From assembly GCA_902511405.1 (NCBI GenBank), contig CABXEZ010000001.1:1-64000 (forward strand): DNA of 64,000 bases, given 5' to 3'. The position numbers and the translations under genes were made by a program. Below are positions 7,773-17,484 of this stretch, one piece after another; position 1 is the first letter of the stretch, and every line of letters begins with the position of its first letter. A model generated the notes under the pieces. That model made no database searches. It was not told where the DNA came from and was given only the letters and a program-made list of their open reading frames with translations. The stretch is from an uncultured Alphaproteobacteria bacterium. GTDB taxonomy: Bacteria; Pseudomonadota; Alphaproteobacteria; HIMB59; GCA-002718135.

Positions 7773-9212
7773 CTACCAAGGAAGAGAAAAAGTTTTAACA
7801 TTAGTAAAGCTTTTCATTGCTTCAATAACACCCTCTTTATAACCAAGTCCGGAGTCTTTGATTCCACCAAATGGGGACATTTCAATTCTATAGCCTGGAA
7901 CTTCCCAGATATTTACAGTGCCTACTTCAAGATTTTTAATATAATTTTTAGCTCTCATAAAATTATTTGTACAAACACCCGATGATAGACCAAAAGCCGT
8001 AGAGTTAGATATTTTTATTACTTCTTCATCTTCATCTGGAACACGGATAATAGGAATAATTGGTCCAAATGTTTCTTCTAAAACCAATTCACTTTTATAA
8101 TCAACATGATCAACAACAATAGGAGGTAGAAGCGCTCCTTTTCTTCCAGGATGGTATAAAACTTTTGCTCCTTCTTCTTCAGCCATCGATACTCTCTTAT
8201 CAAAAAGTTCTGCTGCTTCAGCATTTACAACTGTCCCTAAATCAGTAGATAAATTCATTGGGTCACCAAATTTAATTTTTTTAGCTCTCTCTAACGCCAT
8301 TTCAACAAATTTATCAGCAATTTTATTTTGACATAAAATTCTTTTAACAGCTGTGCATCTTTGTCCTGAATTTTTTGTTGCTCCAGTTACTGCTAACTCC
8401 ACCGCTTTTTTTAAATCATCATCACTTAAATCATTTAAAACTATTAGAGGGTCATTGCCTCCTAATTCTAAAACTGTTCTTTTATATCCTGCTTGTTCAG
8501 CAATATATTTACCAACCCCAACGCTACCTGTGAAAGTAATGAGATCAATATTTGGATTTTGTATCATTTCTAAACCAATATCTTGAGGCCAGCCAGTGAT
8601 AACTGAAAACATTTCAGGAGGAAGACCCGCATCATATAAGATATCTGCTAGTAGCATTGCTGTCATAGGTGTTAGTTCTGTCTGTTTACATACCATACAA
8701 TTATTTGTCGCAATTGAAGGTGCAATTTTATGAGCGACCATATTAAGCGGGTGATTAAAAGGTGTAATAGCAGATATAGCTCTAAGAGGTTCTCTTACAG
8801 TAAATATTTTTCTTGCTTTGCCGTGTGGAGTTAAATCGCATGAAAATATTTCACCATCATCCAAAATAGACAACTGTGCAGTTAGTGAAAAAACATCAAA
8901 AGCTCTTCCAACTTCATATAGTGAATCTTGTTTTGATATCCCTAATTCATATGTAATCACATCTGATATTTCTTCTTTTCTTCTGACAAGTTCTTCAGCT
9001 GTTTTTTGTAATATTTGCTGTCTCTCATATCGAGTTAACTTTGGTTGATACTTAGTTGCAATGTCTAATGCTTGTTTAGCATGCTCAGCACTGCCAGCTG
9101 GTACTGTGCCAATTATTTCATTTGTGTAAGGATAGTGCACATTAATATTTTTTTCTGCATCTACTTTTTTTCCAGCAATTCTCATAGATTGGTGCTTAAT
9201 TATATTTGTCAT
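7773..9212 (-). CDS. phnY: Phosphonoacetaldehyde dehydrogenase
   Basis: A 479-residue aldehyde dehydrogenase. The catalytic Cys286 lies in [11 protein letters not shown], the general base region is VLELGGNDP (Glu249), and NAD binding includes [10 protein letters not shown] and the PFNHPLNM segment. The GQRCTAVKR motif and the [14 protein letters not shown] segment are characteristic of the phosphonoacetaldehyde dehydrogenase branch, which oxidises phosphonoacetaldehyde to phosphonoacetate. It follows phnA with a 1-bp overlap (TAATG type). With PhnW upstream in the pathway and PhnA downstream, the assignment is well supported by context. Length is normal. Confidence 0.92.
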   Translation of the reverse strand: MTNIIKHQSMRIAGKKVDAEKNINVHYPYTNEIIGTVPAGSAEHAKQALDIATKYQPKLTRYERQQILQKTAEELVRRKEEISDVITYELGISKQDSLYEVGRAFDVFSLTAQLSILDDGEIFSCDLTPHGKARKIFTVREPLRAISAITPFNHPLNMVAHKIAPSIATNNCMVCKQTELTPMTAMLLADILYDAGLPPEMFSVITGWPQDIGLEMIQNPNIDLITFTGSVGVGKYIAEQAGYKRTVLELGGNDPLIVLNDLSDDDLKKAVELAVTGATKNSGQRCTAVKRILCQNKIADKFVEMALERAKKIKFGDPMNLSTDLGTVVNAEAAELFDKRVSMAEEEGAKVLYHPGRKGALLPPIVVDHVDYKSELVLEETFGPIIPIIRVPDEDEEVIKISNSTAFGLSSGVCTNNFMRAKNYIKNLEVGTVNIWEVPGYRIEMSPFGGIKDSGLGYKEGVIEAMKSFTNVKTFSLPW

Positions 9213-10453
9213 TACATTGCTCCTGCTATTGCATAATAAAATGCATCGTAATTATTTAACTTTTTATCACTTAAAAAAGAATTGATTTTTTTATTAGAGA
9301 TAAAAGGCACCTCTCTTTCATGAAGTCCTCCGTGTGAACGCAGTGGCTCTTTTAACTTACTCAGATCATGAGAGCTTTCAGATGAACCTATAGTCACATA
9401 TTGGGAAGACATACAAATAATATCTCCCATTCTATCTTTTGGTAAATCGTATTCTTCACACCCGACTTCATTAGAAACAACAACTTCTATTTCCTTTATT
9501 TTTTTTATCTCTTCCATTGCTTCATTGATTTTAGATTTATCCTCTAAATAAATTGTTGCAAATGATCCAAGGGCGCCATGATGTACTACATAAGGATCAG
9601 TAATTGGAAGAATTACCTTTGAAGAATTGTTTCCAAATTTTTTATCTAAAATGTCTTGGAGATATATTGCATTAGGTGAACCATCAGCTTTTGACTTAGG
9701 TTGCATGCCATGATCAGCAGTGATAATAATTGAATTATTATTTATATTTAATTCTCCAATATATTTATCAAACATAGCATAAAATGTATTTGCCACTTGA
9801 TCACCTGGTGCATATTTGTGTTGAATAAAATCTGTTGTAGATAAATACATAATATCAGGTTTAAACTCATGAAGAAGCTTAACTCCAGCAGCCATTACAA
9901 ACTCAGATAGTCCTTGGGAGTAGACATCAGGAACATCCATACCAAGCCAATCATTAATTTTATCTATTCCATTCTCACTTATCGTCGCTTGATCAGATTT
10001 TTCTGAAGAAAAACAAATTGCTCGAGAATCATTAAAGTTAAGACCGTGAGATAATAATTTTCTTAACTTATCTTTTGCTGTTACGATTGCAATCTTAGCT
10101 CCTTGCTCATAATATTTTTGAAAGATTGTAGGCGCTCTTAAAAACTGAGGATCGTTCATCATAACTTCTTCACCTGTAGATGGAGTATAGAAAAAATTAC
10201 CACAGATACCATGAACTGAACTGGGTCTTCCTGTAACAATAGAGATATTATTGGGATTAGTAAAACTAGGAATAGCACTATTTGCTAACAAATTTTCTCC
10301 AGTATTTATTATTTTATCTAAGCTGGGTGTTAAGTTTAATTTTGAAGCTTCCTCAAAGTATTCTTTTTGACTACCATCCAAACAAATAACGATAGCTGTT
10401 GAATTTGGTAATCCTGTGTAGTCTCTTTTGTTTATTGTAATTGTCTGTGTCAT
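9212..10453 (-). CDS. phnA: Phosphonoacetate hydrolase
   Basis: A 413-residue member of the alkaline phosphatase / nucleotide pyrophosphatase superfamily that hydrolyses phosphonoacetate to acetate and phosphate. Visible two-zinc-site residues are Asp26 in VICLDGS, the nucleophile Thr65 in SFTNPNNIS, Asp and His in [12 protein letters not shown], the pair in TADHGMQ and the last His in [12 protein letters not shown]. There is no signal peptide, so it works in the cytosol. It opens the minus-strand operon phnA-phnY-methyltransferase and is divergent from a DMT transporter with a 59-bp gap. This completes the PhnW-PhnY-PhnA route. Confidence 0.93.
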   Translation of the reverse strand: MTQTITINKRDYTGLPNSTAIVICLDGSQKEYFEEASKLNLTPSLDKIINTGENLLANSAIPSFTNPNNISIVTGRPSSVHGICGNFFYTPSTGEEVMMNDPQFLRAPTIFQKYYEQGAKIAIVTAKDKLRKLLSHGLNFNDSRAICFSSEKSDQATISENGIDKINDWLGMDVPDVYSQGLSEFVMAAGVKLLHEFKPDIMYLSTTDFIQHKYAPGDQVANTFYAMFDKYIGELNINNNSIIITADHGMQPKSKADGSPNAIYLQDILDKKFGNNSSKVILPITDPYVVHHGALGSFATIYLEDKSKINEAMEEIKKIKEIEVVVSNEVGCEEYDLPKDRMGDIICMSSQYVTIGSSESSHDLSKLKEPLRSHGGLHEREVPFISNKKINSFLSDKKLNNYDAFYYAIAGAM

Positions 10454-10512
10454 ATTTTTGAAATTGTTAAAAACTGGTATCTATATTGATTTACCTATAA
10501 AACCAATAAGAT

Positions 10513-11355
10513 TTGTCTCTGAGTTTTGTTTTTTTAATAATTATATTTGCTGCGTTCTGTCATGCGGGTTGGAGCACTATCGTTAAGAAGAGTGAAAATG
10601 GTTTAGCAATGATGGGTATAACATCAATTATAGAAATAATTATATTTCTTCCCTTAATATTCACAGTGCCATTTCCAACAACAACTATATGGTTTTTTAT
10701 TCTTGCAACAACATTTTTGCATGGCTTTTATCGTTACAGCGTAGTTAAATCTTATCAACACGGAGATCTTTCATTTGTATATCCAATTGCAAGAGGCGGT
10801 TCTGTTTTAATAATTGGACTAATAAGTATTTTAATTTTACGAGCTGATATCAACTTAGCAGGTATCATAGGTATTATTTTAATTTGTTTAGGGTTATTTA
10901 TGATATCTTTTTTAACAACAAAAAAATTTAACAGATCAGCCTTCATCATTGCAATCACAACAGCTGGTTTAATATCAACCTATACAATCTTAGATGGTAT
11001 AGCGGTTAGAAAAAGTGAGAACGCATTTACGTTTATATACTGGATGCTGTTATTAAATGGAATGCCCATGCTTATTTATGCCTTTTTTTCAGAAACTGGT
11101 TTACAAAAAAAAAACAGCTACAAAATAAGGGATGGGGTGGTAGCTGGAATTCTTGCTATTCTTGGGTATGGGCTCGTGGTGTGGTCAATGCAATTTATTG
11201 AAATTGCATATGTCTCAAGTATTCGCGAATTAAGCATCGTATTGGCGACTCTTCTTAGTTTTTACTTATTAAAAGAGACAGATGCTCGCAAACGAGTAAT
11301 GCCATCGGTTATAATATGTACAGGTATTACAGTTTTATATTTTCAAATAACTTAA
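10513..11355 (+). CDS. DMT (EamA-like) transporter next to phosphonate genes
   Basis: A 280-residue membrane protein with about 9-10 hydrophobic spans in two EamA-like halves (first half ends LGLFMISF, second half ends with VIICTGITVLYF). The start is TTG, chosen because an in-frame stop lies two codons upstream and the next ATG falls inside the first helix region. The repeated VYPIARGG and YVSSIRELSI loops are typical of the group. DMT proteins move small metabolites in either direction. Divergence from phnA suggests phosphonate or product transport, or export of an amine or acetate; this is inference. Confidence 0.8.
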   Translation: MSLSFVFLIIIFAAFCHAGWSTIVKKSENGLAMMGITSIIEIIIFLPLIFTVPFPTTTIWFFILATTFLHGFYRYSVVKSYQHGDLSFVYPIARGGSVLIIGLISILILRADINLAGIIGIILICLGLFMISFLTTKKFNRSAFIIAITTAGLISTYTILDGIAVRKSENAFTFIYWMLLLNGMPMLIYAFFSETGLQKKNSYKIRDGVVAGILAILGYGLVVWSMQFIEIAYVSSIRELSIVLATLLSFYLLKETDARKRVMPSVIICTGITVLYFQIT

Positions 11356-11407
11356 AAAATTACGAAAATCCTAGACTATTGAGATTTAATTTCCTATAGC
11401 CAAAAAA

Positions 11408-11569
11408 GTGGAAGAAAATATTATAAAAGTAAGCCCAGAAACAGAAACTATATGTTGCGATGGGGGTCAAGATGGTTTAGGACACCCCGCAGTTTACTAC
11501 AGTTTTGATAATCAAAACAAAGTGGTTTGTGGTTATTGTGGTAAAATTTACGTAAAAGAAAAAGAGTAA
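11408..11569 (+). CDS. Short zinc-finger protein (zf-CHCC / NDUFS6-like)
   Basis: A 53-codon gene that starts with GTG and ends with TAA at 11567-11569. Its zinc ligands fit the zf-CHCC pattern: Cys16/17 in ICCDGG, His26 in GHPAVYY, and Cys41 and Cys44 in VCGYCGKIY. In alphaproteobacteria such proteins resemble the C-terminal zinc domain of complex I subunit NDUFS6. The frame has a stop at 11387-11389; GTG is the first usable start codon, although no Shine-Dalgarno is clear. Five bases separate it from the next zinc-ribbon gene, so both may be one transcript. Confidence 0.75.
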   Translation: MEENIIKVSPETETICCDGGQDGLGHPAVYYSFDNQNKVVCGYCGKIYVKEKE

Positions 11570-11574
11570 TTAAT

Positions 11575-11931
11575 ATGTATAAAGAATCTTGGGGAGAAAA
11601 AAGAATTTGTCCAATGTGTAGTAAACAATACTACGATCTGGGTAGATCTGAATTAGAATGTCCTGAATGTGGTAAAGAAATAGAAGTTACTACAATGTCT
11701 AGACCTAGACGTGGAAGAAAACCAGGCAGTACAAATGCTGCTCCTCTAGTAAATCCAATTCCACCAAAAGCTAAAGAAAAAGATGATGAGCTTGATATTG
11801 AGAATTTGGATGTTGATAATAATGAAGATAATTTGGAGGATGATACAGTTCTTCTTGAAGATGAAACTGAAATCGATCCAGCTGCTGATGCAGGCATAGT
11901 TACACCTGAAGAGGGTGAAGAAGAATATTAA
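11575..11931 (+). CDS. TIGR02300 family zinc-ribbon protein
   Basis: A 118-residue protein with an N-terminal zinc ribbon: CPMC near residue 13 and CPEC near residue 29, around YYDLGRSELE, a variant of the FYDLN signature of the TIGR02300 family. It continues into a basic arginine/lysine patch (RPRRGRKPG) and a very acidic C-terminal tail of about 60 residues, probably disordered. The family is conserved in alphaproteobacteria but has no established function; a nucleic-acid or ribosome link is often suspected. It follows the short zf-CHCC gene. Confidence 0.85.
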   Translation: MYKESWGEKRICPMCSKQYYDLGRSELECPECGKEIEVTTMSRPRRGRKPGSTNAAPLVNPIPPKAKEKDDELDIENLDVDNNEDNLEDDTVLLEDETEIDPAADAGIVTPEEGEEEY

Positions 11932-11954
11932 TTTTTAAATTATAATAACTTAAA

Positions 11955-13193
11955 ATGTTTACTGTCCTACGCAATACTTGGGCTCTTTTTTTTGGGTTTG
12001 GGATCATTTGTTTAGGTCATGGACTTCAGGGAACTTTAATTGGTGTTAGATCTGTTCTCGAAGGTTTTAGTTTTATCTCTACAGGATTAATTATTACTGG
12101 ATTTTACACTGGCTTTTTAACAGGTTCTGTTCTTATACCTATTTTTTTAAAACGTGTTGGACATATACGAGTATTTGCTGCTCTTGCTTCTTTAGCATCA
12201 ATTGCAATATTGCTACATTCAATTTTTTTAGATCCTTATTCCTGGTTTGTTATAAGAATTTTTACAGGAATAAGTTTATCAGGAATTTATATTATTATGG
12301 AAAGTTGGTTAAATGAAAAATCAACTAACCAAACTCGTGGACAACTTCTATCTATCTATATGATTATCACTTTTGTTTTTCTTGGTTTAGGACAATTACT
12401 TTTAAATATCAGTGATCCTTTAAAAGTTGATTTATTCATCTTGGTATCTGTTTTGTTATCTTTTGCTTTATTGCCTATTCTTCTCTCAGTAACAGATCAG
12501 CCTAATACGACTAATACAAAAAGTTTTTCTCTGTCAGAATTTTATGCCATTTCTCCTTTAGGTTTTGTAGGAGCATTATTTACAGGTTTAGCTCATAGTG
12601 TTGTTTTTGGATATGGCGCTGTTTATGCAACAGCAAAAGGATTAAGTATATTAGAAGTTTCAATTTTTATGGTTATTATCACTTCGTTTGGTGCATTATC
12701 ACAGTGGCCTGTTGGGTATTTATCAGACAAGATGGATCGAAGAATAATTTTAATAGGAGTTACTTTTATAGCTTCAGGATTATGTGTACTCATAGTTGGC
12801 TCTTCTTATATTTCTCTTACGTTGTTTTTCATTTTGACAGCCTTTTACTCGTGCGCATCATTACCAATGTATTCTCTGGCAATTGCTCATACTAATGATT
12901 TCCTAGAACAAAATGAAATTGTTGCTGCGAGTTCTGCTTTTGTAAGGCTTATTGGAATTGGTTCTGTTCTAGGCCCTCTTATAGTTTCAGGAATTATGAG
13001 CATAATTGGTCCTAATGGCTTTCATATATATCTTATTTTAGTTCATGCTTTACTGGGTGTTTTTGGCTTGTATCGTATGACTAAAAGAGCTGTTCCAGCA
13101 GACAGTGAATCACAATACGTTCCACTTCCTCGAAATATAACACCAGCGGGTATGGAGCTTAATCCTATTACCGAGCCAATTGAGGAAGAATAA
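11955..13193 (+). CDS. MFS transporter, YcaD-like
   Basis: A 412-residue protein with about 12 hydrophobic spans in two six-helix halves. MFS loop motifs appear at LSDKMDRR (between spans 8 and 9, near residue 256) and in the YcaD-like N-terminus FFGFGIICLGHGLQGTLIGVR. Residues after 380 form a hydrophilic tail. Substrate is unknown; YcaD-type carriers are mostly uncharacterised. The 3' end overlaps the convergent msrQ by 26 bp. Gene order gives no clear functional tie. Confidence 0.85.
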   Translation: MFTVLRNTWALFFGFGIICLGHGLQGTLIGVRSVLEGFSFISTGLIITGFYTGFLTGSVLIPIFLKRVGHIRVFAALASLASIAILLHSIFLDPYSWFVIRIFTGISLSGIYIIMESWLNEKSTNQTRGQLLSIYMIITFVFLGLGQLLLNISDPLKVDLFILVSVLLSFALLPILLSVTDQPNTTNTKSFSLSEFYAISPLGFVGALFTGLAHSVVFGYGAVYATAKGLSILEVSIFMVIITSFGALSQWPVGYLSDKMDRRIILIGVTFIASGLCVLIVGSSYISLTLFFILTAFYSCASLPMYSLAIAHTNDFLEQNEIVAASSAFVRLIGIGSVLGPLIVSGIMSIIGPNGFHIYLILVHALLGVFGLYRMTKRAVPADSESQYVPLPRNITPAGMELNPITEPIEEE

Positions 13194-13773
13194 TTTTAAA
13201 ATATAATCTGTAGAGTAGTAATACTAGAATTAAAAAAATATAAATTGCTGGCTCAATTTTATTTGCTCTTACCAACATATAAAAATGTACACTTGATAAA
13301 ATTGCAGCAGGATAAATTAAATAGTGAATTTTTTTCCATACTTTAAAGCCTAATTTTTTTAACATTTTTTTTGGTGACGTAATGACTAGTGGAATTAAAA
13401 AAACAAAACTAATAAACCCAAAAGTGATGAAAGGTCTTTTAATAATATCTTTAATTATAAAATTCATATCAAAGAAATGATCAAGGGCTATGTAAGTTAA
13501 AAAATGGCAGGACACATAAAAAAAAGCAAATAATCCAATCATTCTTCTCACATCAATTAAAAAACGAAATTTTTTAAACTCACTTAAAGAAGAAATAAAT
13601 AAGGTTAATACTATTAAACGTAGAGCCATCTCGCCCATATTATCCATAAATTTCTCTATGGGGTTTACTCCTAAAGATCCGTTAATAAATTGATACGACC
13701 AAAATATACTTGGAAAAAATATGCCTAGAAATATTAAAGGTTTAATTTTTTTAAATGATTGAGTGGTTATCAT
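13168..13773 (-). CDS. msrQ: Methionine sulfoxide reductase heme-binding subunit MsrQ
   Basis: A 201-residue membrane protein of the YedZ/MsrQ type. It has six hydrophobic spans and His residues in ACHF-like positions (SCHFLTYIALDHF, KIHYLIYPAAILSSVHFYML) that hold b-type heme. MsrQ passes electrons from the respiratory chain to MsrP in the periplasm, which repairs oxidised methionine. It lies 3 bp after msrP in the same operon. The C-terminus overlaps the MFS gene tail on the other strand. Confidence 0.92.
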   Translation of the reverse strand: MITTQSFKKIKPLIFLGIFFPSIFWSYQFINGSLGVNPIEKFMDNMGEMALRLIVLTLFISSLSEFKKFRFLIDVRRMIGLFAFFYVSCHFLTYIALDHFFDMNFIIKDIIKRPFITFGFISFVFLIPLVITSPKKMLKKLGFKVWKKIHYLIYPAAILSSVHFYMLVRANKIEPAIYIFLILVLLLYRLYFKIILPQLAR

Positions 13774-13776
13774 TAA

Positions 13777-14694
13777 TTAATAGTATTTTCTTAAATCCAT
13801 TCCCTCATACAAATAACTAACCTCATCTTCGTATCCATTATACATCAGAGTCTCTCGTCTTTTAAATTCACCAATACGTCTTTCAGTATTCTGACTCCAT
13901 CTAGGATGATCGACAAGATTGTTTACATTAGAATAAAAACCATATTCGCTAGGAGCCATCATAGACCATGTAGCCTCAGGTTGTTTGTCAACAAACCGAA
14001 TAGAAGAAATTGATTTAATAGACTTAAAACCATATTTCCAAGGCACCACTAATCGAAGTGGCGCACCACTTTGATTAAGTAAATCATGCCCATACATTCC
14101 TGTTGATAATATAGTTAAAGGATGCATCGCTTCATCCATCCGCAAACCTTCTACATAGGGCCAGGGTAACAATTTTCTTTTTTGACCAGGCATTTCTTCA
14201 GGTCTGAACACTGTAACAAATTGAATAAACTTTGCCGATGATAAAGGGTCAGCTATTTTAATTAATTCTGATAAAGGGAAACCCTGCCAGGGAATTACCA
14301 TTGACCACGCCTCAACACACCTCAATCTGTAAACTCTATCTTCAACTGTTACTTGTTTTAATAATTTTTCTAAATCTAAAACTTGAGGATTATTAATTAA
14401 TCCTTCAAGAGATATTGACCAAGGTTTGGGATTGAATTCATCTGATTTTTCAGAAGGGTCAGTCTTGCCCATACCAAATTCATAAAAGTTATTATAAGTG
14501 GTGATCTCTTCAAAGCTATTTAATGTATCATTTTCATCAAGTTGATTAGCATAAATATTTTGATCAGATAAATGATTTGCGTGAAGACCTGTTGATGCAC
14601 CTAAGGCTAAACCAGTTGCAACAGATGACTTGATAAATTTTCTCCTATTCAGGTAGTTTTTATAAGAAGTTATTTCTGACGGTAAAATTTTCAT
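13777..14694 (-). CDS. msrP: Methionine sulfoxide reductase catalytic subunit MsrP
   Basis: A 305-residue molybdopterin enzyme of the sulfite-oxidase fold. A twin-arginine signal lies at residues 17-35 (NRRKFIKSS, then a hydrophobic stretch ending GLHAN). The molybdenum ligand is Cys126 in [11 protein letters not shown], followed by [11 protein letters not shown], and [16 protein letters not shown] is also family-typical. It reduces methionine sulfoxide in periplasmic proteins. It is followed closely by msrQ. The divergent 89-bp gap to the YejA-like gene holds both promoters, with no operator I can identify. Length is normal. Confidence 0.94.
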   Translation of the reverse strand: MKILPSEITSYKNYLNRRKFIKSSVATGLALGASTGLHANHLSDQNIYANQLDENDTLNSFEEITTYNNFYEFGMGKTDPSEKSDEFNPKPWSISLEGLINNPQVLDLEKLLKQVTVEDRVYRLRCVEAWSMVIPWQGFPLSELIKIADPLSSAKFIQFVTVFRPEEMPGQKRKLLPWPYVEGLRMDEAMHPLTILSTGMYGHDLLNQSGAPLRLVVPWKYGFKSIKSISSIRFVDKQPEATWSMMAPSEYGFYSNVNNLVDHPRWSQNTERRIGEFKRRETLMYNGYEDEVSYLYEGMDLRKYY

Positions 14695-14783
14695 CTTTTT
14701 CTTATATATAGCGTAAATAGAAAAAGAGTAGTTTCAAAGAACTTCCTCTTCAAAATACCTTATTTAGTTGATACAAAACTGTA

Positions 14784-16586
14784 ATGAATCTTAAATATTT
14801 CTTAATTGTTAGTATATTTTTTACCTTTTATAATTCTGCATCTTTTGCTGAAAAAGCTCACGGAATTGCTATGCATGGTAACCCAAAGTATGAAGAGGAT
14901 TTTACTCATCTAGATTATGTTAACCCTGATGCGCCTAAAGGCGGTGTTGTTCGATTTGGTTCGTATGGTGCGTTTGATAATTTAAATAGAGTTGCATTTA
15001 AAGGGTCTAAGGCTGCTGGTCTTGGATACATCAATGATACGCTGATGAGAAGAGTATGGGATGAAGCTTTTACTTTATACGGATTAATCGCAGAGTATGC
15101 TGATATGCCAGAAGATAGATCGTCTATTACGTTTTACATTAATCCTTATGCAAAATTTCATGACGGCTCATCTATTACCAGAGAAGATGTATTATTTAGT
15201 TTAGAGACTTTTCAAACTAAAGGAACACCAAATCAAAAAAAGACTTACGGGAAAGTCACTTCAACTGAAATGATAGGGACTAATGGAATAAAAATGAATT
15301 TCATTAATAATGAAGATAAAGAGCTTCCTCTTATTGTTGCGGGGTTTCTACCAATTATTCCAAAAAAATATTACAGTGAAATTGATGTTACAAAAACTTT
15401 CCTCGACATACCTCTTGGAAGTGGTCCTTATCGTATTGAAAGTTTAGAGCCGGGTCGTCAAATAAAATATCAAAGAGTGAAAGATTATTGGGCAAAGGAT
15501 TTACCTGTTCATAAAGGACAATATAATTTTGATAAAATAATTTATGATTATTACAAAGACTCTAATGTGCTTGTAGAAGCTTTTAAGGTTGGAGAGTATG
15601 ATTATCGTCGTGAGTATAATGCCAAAAGATGGTTTTCAGAATATAATTTCGATGCCGTCTCGAATGGTCATGTTGTTTTAAATGAAATGAAAAATGATAG
15701 ACCTTCTGGGATGAATGCTTTAATTTTTAATTCACGCAAGGATATTTTTAGTAATCCAAGAGTTAGGCATGCGCTATCTTTTGCTTATGATCATGAATGG
15801 ATAAATAAAGTTTTATACAATAATGCATATGTCAGAACTGATAGCTATTTTGATAATTCGCCTTTAGCTTCAACCGGTTTACCGTCTGAAAAAGAATTAC
15901 AATTATTGGAACCTTTTAAAAATCAGTTACCTGCTGAAATATTTACTTCAACATACGCACCACCACAGACAGATGGAAGTGGTAACCCAAGAGATAACTT
16001 AAGAATAGCCAAAAAAATATTAGAAGAAGAAGGTTGGTTTGTCAGTGATGGAAAGCTTATGAAGGATGGTAAGCATTTTGAATTTGAGTTTTTAATTGTT
16101 AGTCCTTCAGTAGAGAGAATAGCATTAGCTTTTCAAAAAACATTAGAAGTACTTGGTATAACAATGAATGTGCGCACTGTAGATTCTTCTCAGTATCAAG
16201 CGCGTTTATTAAATTATGATTTTGATATGATTAAAGCCTCATGGAATGTTAGTCTCAGCCCTGGGAATGAACAACAGTTTTACTATGGATCTGAGGTAGG
16301 GAAAAAAGAGGGAAGCAGAAACTATGCTGGTGTTGATAGTGAGGTTGTTGATTTTCTAATAGAACAATTAGTGGGAGCTAAAACAAGAGAAGAACTCACA
16401 ACGGCTATACATGCTTTAGATAGAGTTCTTTTATGGAATCATTATGTTATCCCCTTATATCATAGTAACACTGATAGAATTGCTTATTGGAATATGTTTG
16501 AGTTCCCAGAAACAATTCCACTATATGGTATTGTGATTGAGTCTTGGTGGATTGATCAAGAAAAAGTAAAAAAACTAAATAGATAG
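14784..16586 (+). CDS. Periplasmic extracellular solute-binding protein, family 5 (YejA-like)
   Basis: A 600-residue SBP family 5 protein. The signal peptide covers residues 1-22, cleaved near SFAEKAHGIA. The AMHGNPKYEEDFTHLDYVNPDAPKGG block is the YejA hallmark, and the FYINPYAKFHDGSSITREDV segment is the peptide-binding core. YejA works with YejBEF in uptake of oligopeptides and microcin C-like compounds. No YejB, YejE or YejF gene follows; the next gene is a DMT transporter 7 bp downstream. The permease must lie elsewhere, or this protein serves another system. Confidence 0.85.
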   Translation: MNLKYFLIVSIFFTFYNSASFAEKAHGIAMHGNPKYEEDFTHLDYVNPDAPKGGVVRFGSYGAFDNLNRVAFKGSKAAGLGYINDTLMRRVWDEAFTLYGLIAEYADMPEDRSSITFYINPYAKFHDGSSITREDVLFSLETFQTKGTPNQKKTYGKVTSTEMIGTNGIKMNFINNEDKELPLIVAGFLPIIPKKYYSEIDVTKTFLDIPLGSGPYRIESLEPGRQIKYQRVKDYWAKDLPVHKGQYNFDKIIYDYYKDSNVLVEAFKVGEYDYRREYNAKRWFSEYNFDAVSNGHVVLNEMKNDRPSGMNALIFNSRKDIFSNPRVRHALSFAYDHEWINKVLYNNAYVRTDSYFDNSPLASTGLPSEKELQLLEPFKNQLPAEIFTSTYAPPQTDGSGNPRDNLRIAKKILEEEGWFVSDGKLMKDGKHFEFEFLIVSPSVERIALAFQKTLEVLGITMNVRTVDSSQYQARLLNYDFDMIKASWNVSLSPGNEQQFYYGSEVGKKEGSRNYAGVDSEVVDFLIEQLVGAKTREELTTAIHALDRVLLWNHYVIPLYHSNTDRIAYWNMFEFPETIPLYGIVIESWWIDQEKVKKLNR

Positions 16587-16593
16587 TTTTTTA

Positions 16594-17484
16594 ATGTCTC
16601 AAACTCGCGCTAATATATTAATGCTCCTTGCTACTTTGATATGGGGGACAGCATTTGTCTCCCAAACAACAGGCATGGGTGCAATTGGCCCTTTTACATT
16701 TAGTTTCTCACGATTTTTTTTTGCTACGATAACAGTATTGCCCTTAGCTCTTTATTTTGAAAGAAATAATTTTGCTAAAATTTTTTCTAACTCAAAATTA
16801 TTAATTTTAACAATTGCTACAGGTGTTTTTCTTTTTCTAGGAATGGGATTACAACAATACGCGCTTCAGGTTTCTCAAATTTCTAACGTTGCATTTATTA
16901 CAACGCTATATGTTCCTATTGTAGGAATTATTTCACGCTTTTTTTTTAAATCTCAACTACATTGGATAATTTGGATTGCCATAATGTTATGTGTTTTGGG
17001 GTCATATTTATTATCATCAAACCAAAGTATCGAGATACAGCAATCAGACTCATTAATATTTATTGCCGCTTTTTGTTTCGCTGTTCATATAATCCTCATT
17101 GATGTGTTTATGAAACAATTCAACTCACCCTTAACTTATGGAACTATTCAATATTTTATTGTCTTTCTTATTTCTCTTTTTGTTGCTGGAATTTATGAGA
17201 GTCCTACTTTAAAAAATATTTCGATTGAGTGGTTTGAAATACTGTACACAGGAGTACTATCTGCTGGTTTAGGATATACATTACAAATAATTGCACAACG
17301 AAAAGCAAGTCCTGCTCCTGCAGCTATTATTTTATCTATGGAAGGTGTCTTTGCTACAATCGCAGGGTGGCTACTTATTAATCAAACTTTAGATTTAAAT
17401 AAATTTCTTGGATGTCTTGCAATTTTTACAGGCGTGATTATAGTACAACTACTACCAATTTTTAAAAAAACAAATGACAGATAA
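16594..17484 (+). CDS. DMT / EamA family transporter
   Basis: A 296-residue membrane protein with ten hydrophobic spans in two EamA halves. The start TRANILMLLATLIWGTAFVSQ and SAGLGYTLQIIAQRKASPAPAAIILSMEGVF near residue 228 are typical of the drug/metabolite transporter group. Substrate is not readable from the sequence. It starts 7 bp after the YejA-like gene, and its last 11 bp overlap the PfkB kinase gene, so the three probably share a transcript. Association with a nucleoside kinase suggests metabolite exchange, but this is weak. Confidence 0.85.
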   Translation: MSQTRANILMLLATLIWGTAFVSQTTGMGAIGPFTFSFSRFFFATITVLPLALYFERNNFAKIFSNSKLLILTIATGVFLFLGMGLQQYALQVSQISNVAFITTLYVPIVGIISRFFFKSQLHWIIWIAIMLCVLGSYLLSSNQSIEIQQSDSLIFIAAFCFAVHIILIDVFMKQFNSPLTYGTIQYFIVFLISLFVAGIYESPTLKNISIEWFEILYTGVLSAGLGYTLQIIAQRKASPAPAAIILSMEGVFATIAGWLLINQTLDLNKFLGCLAIFTGVIIVQLLPIFKKTNDR

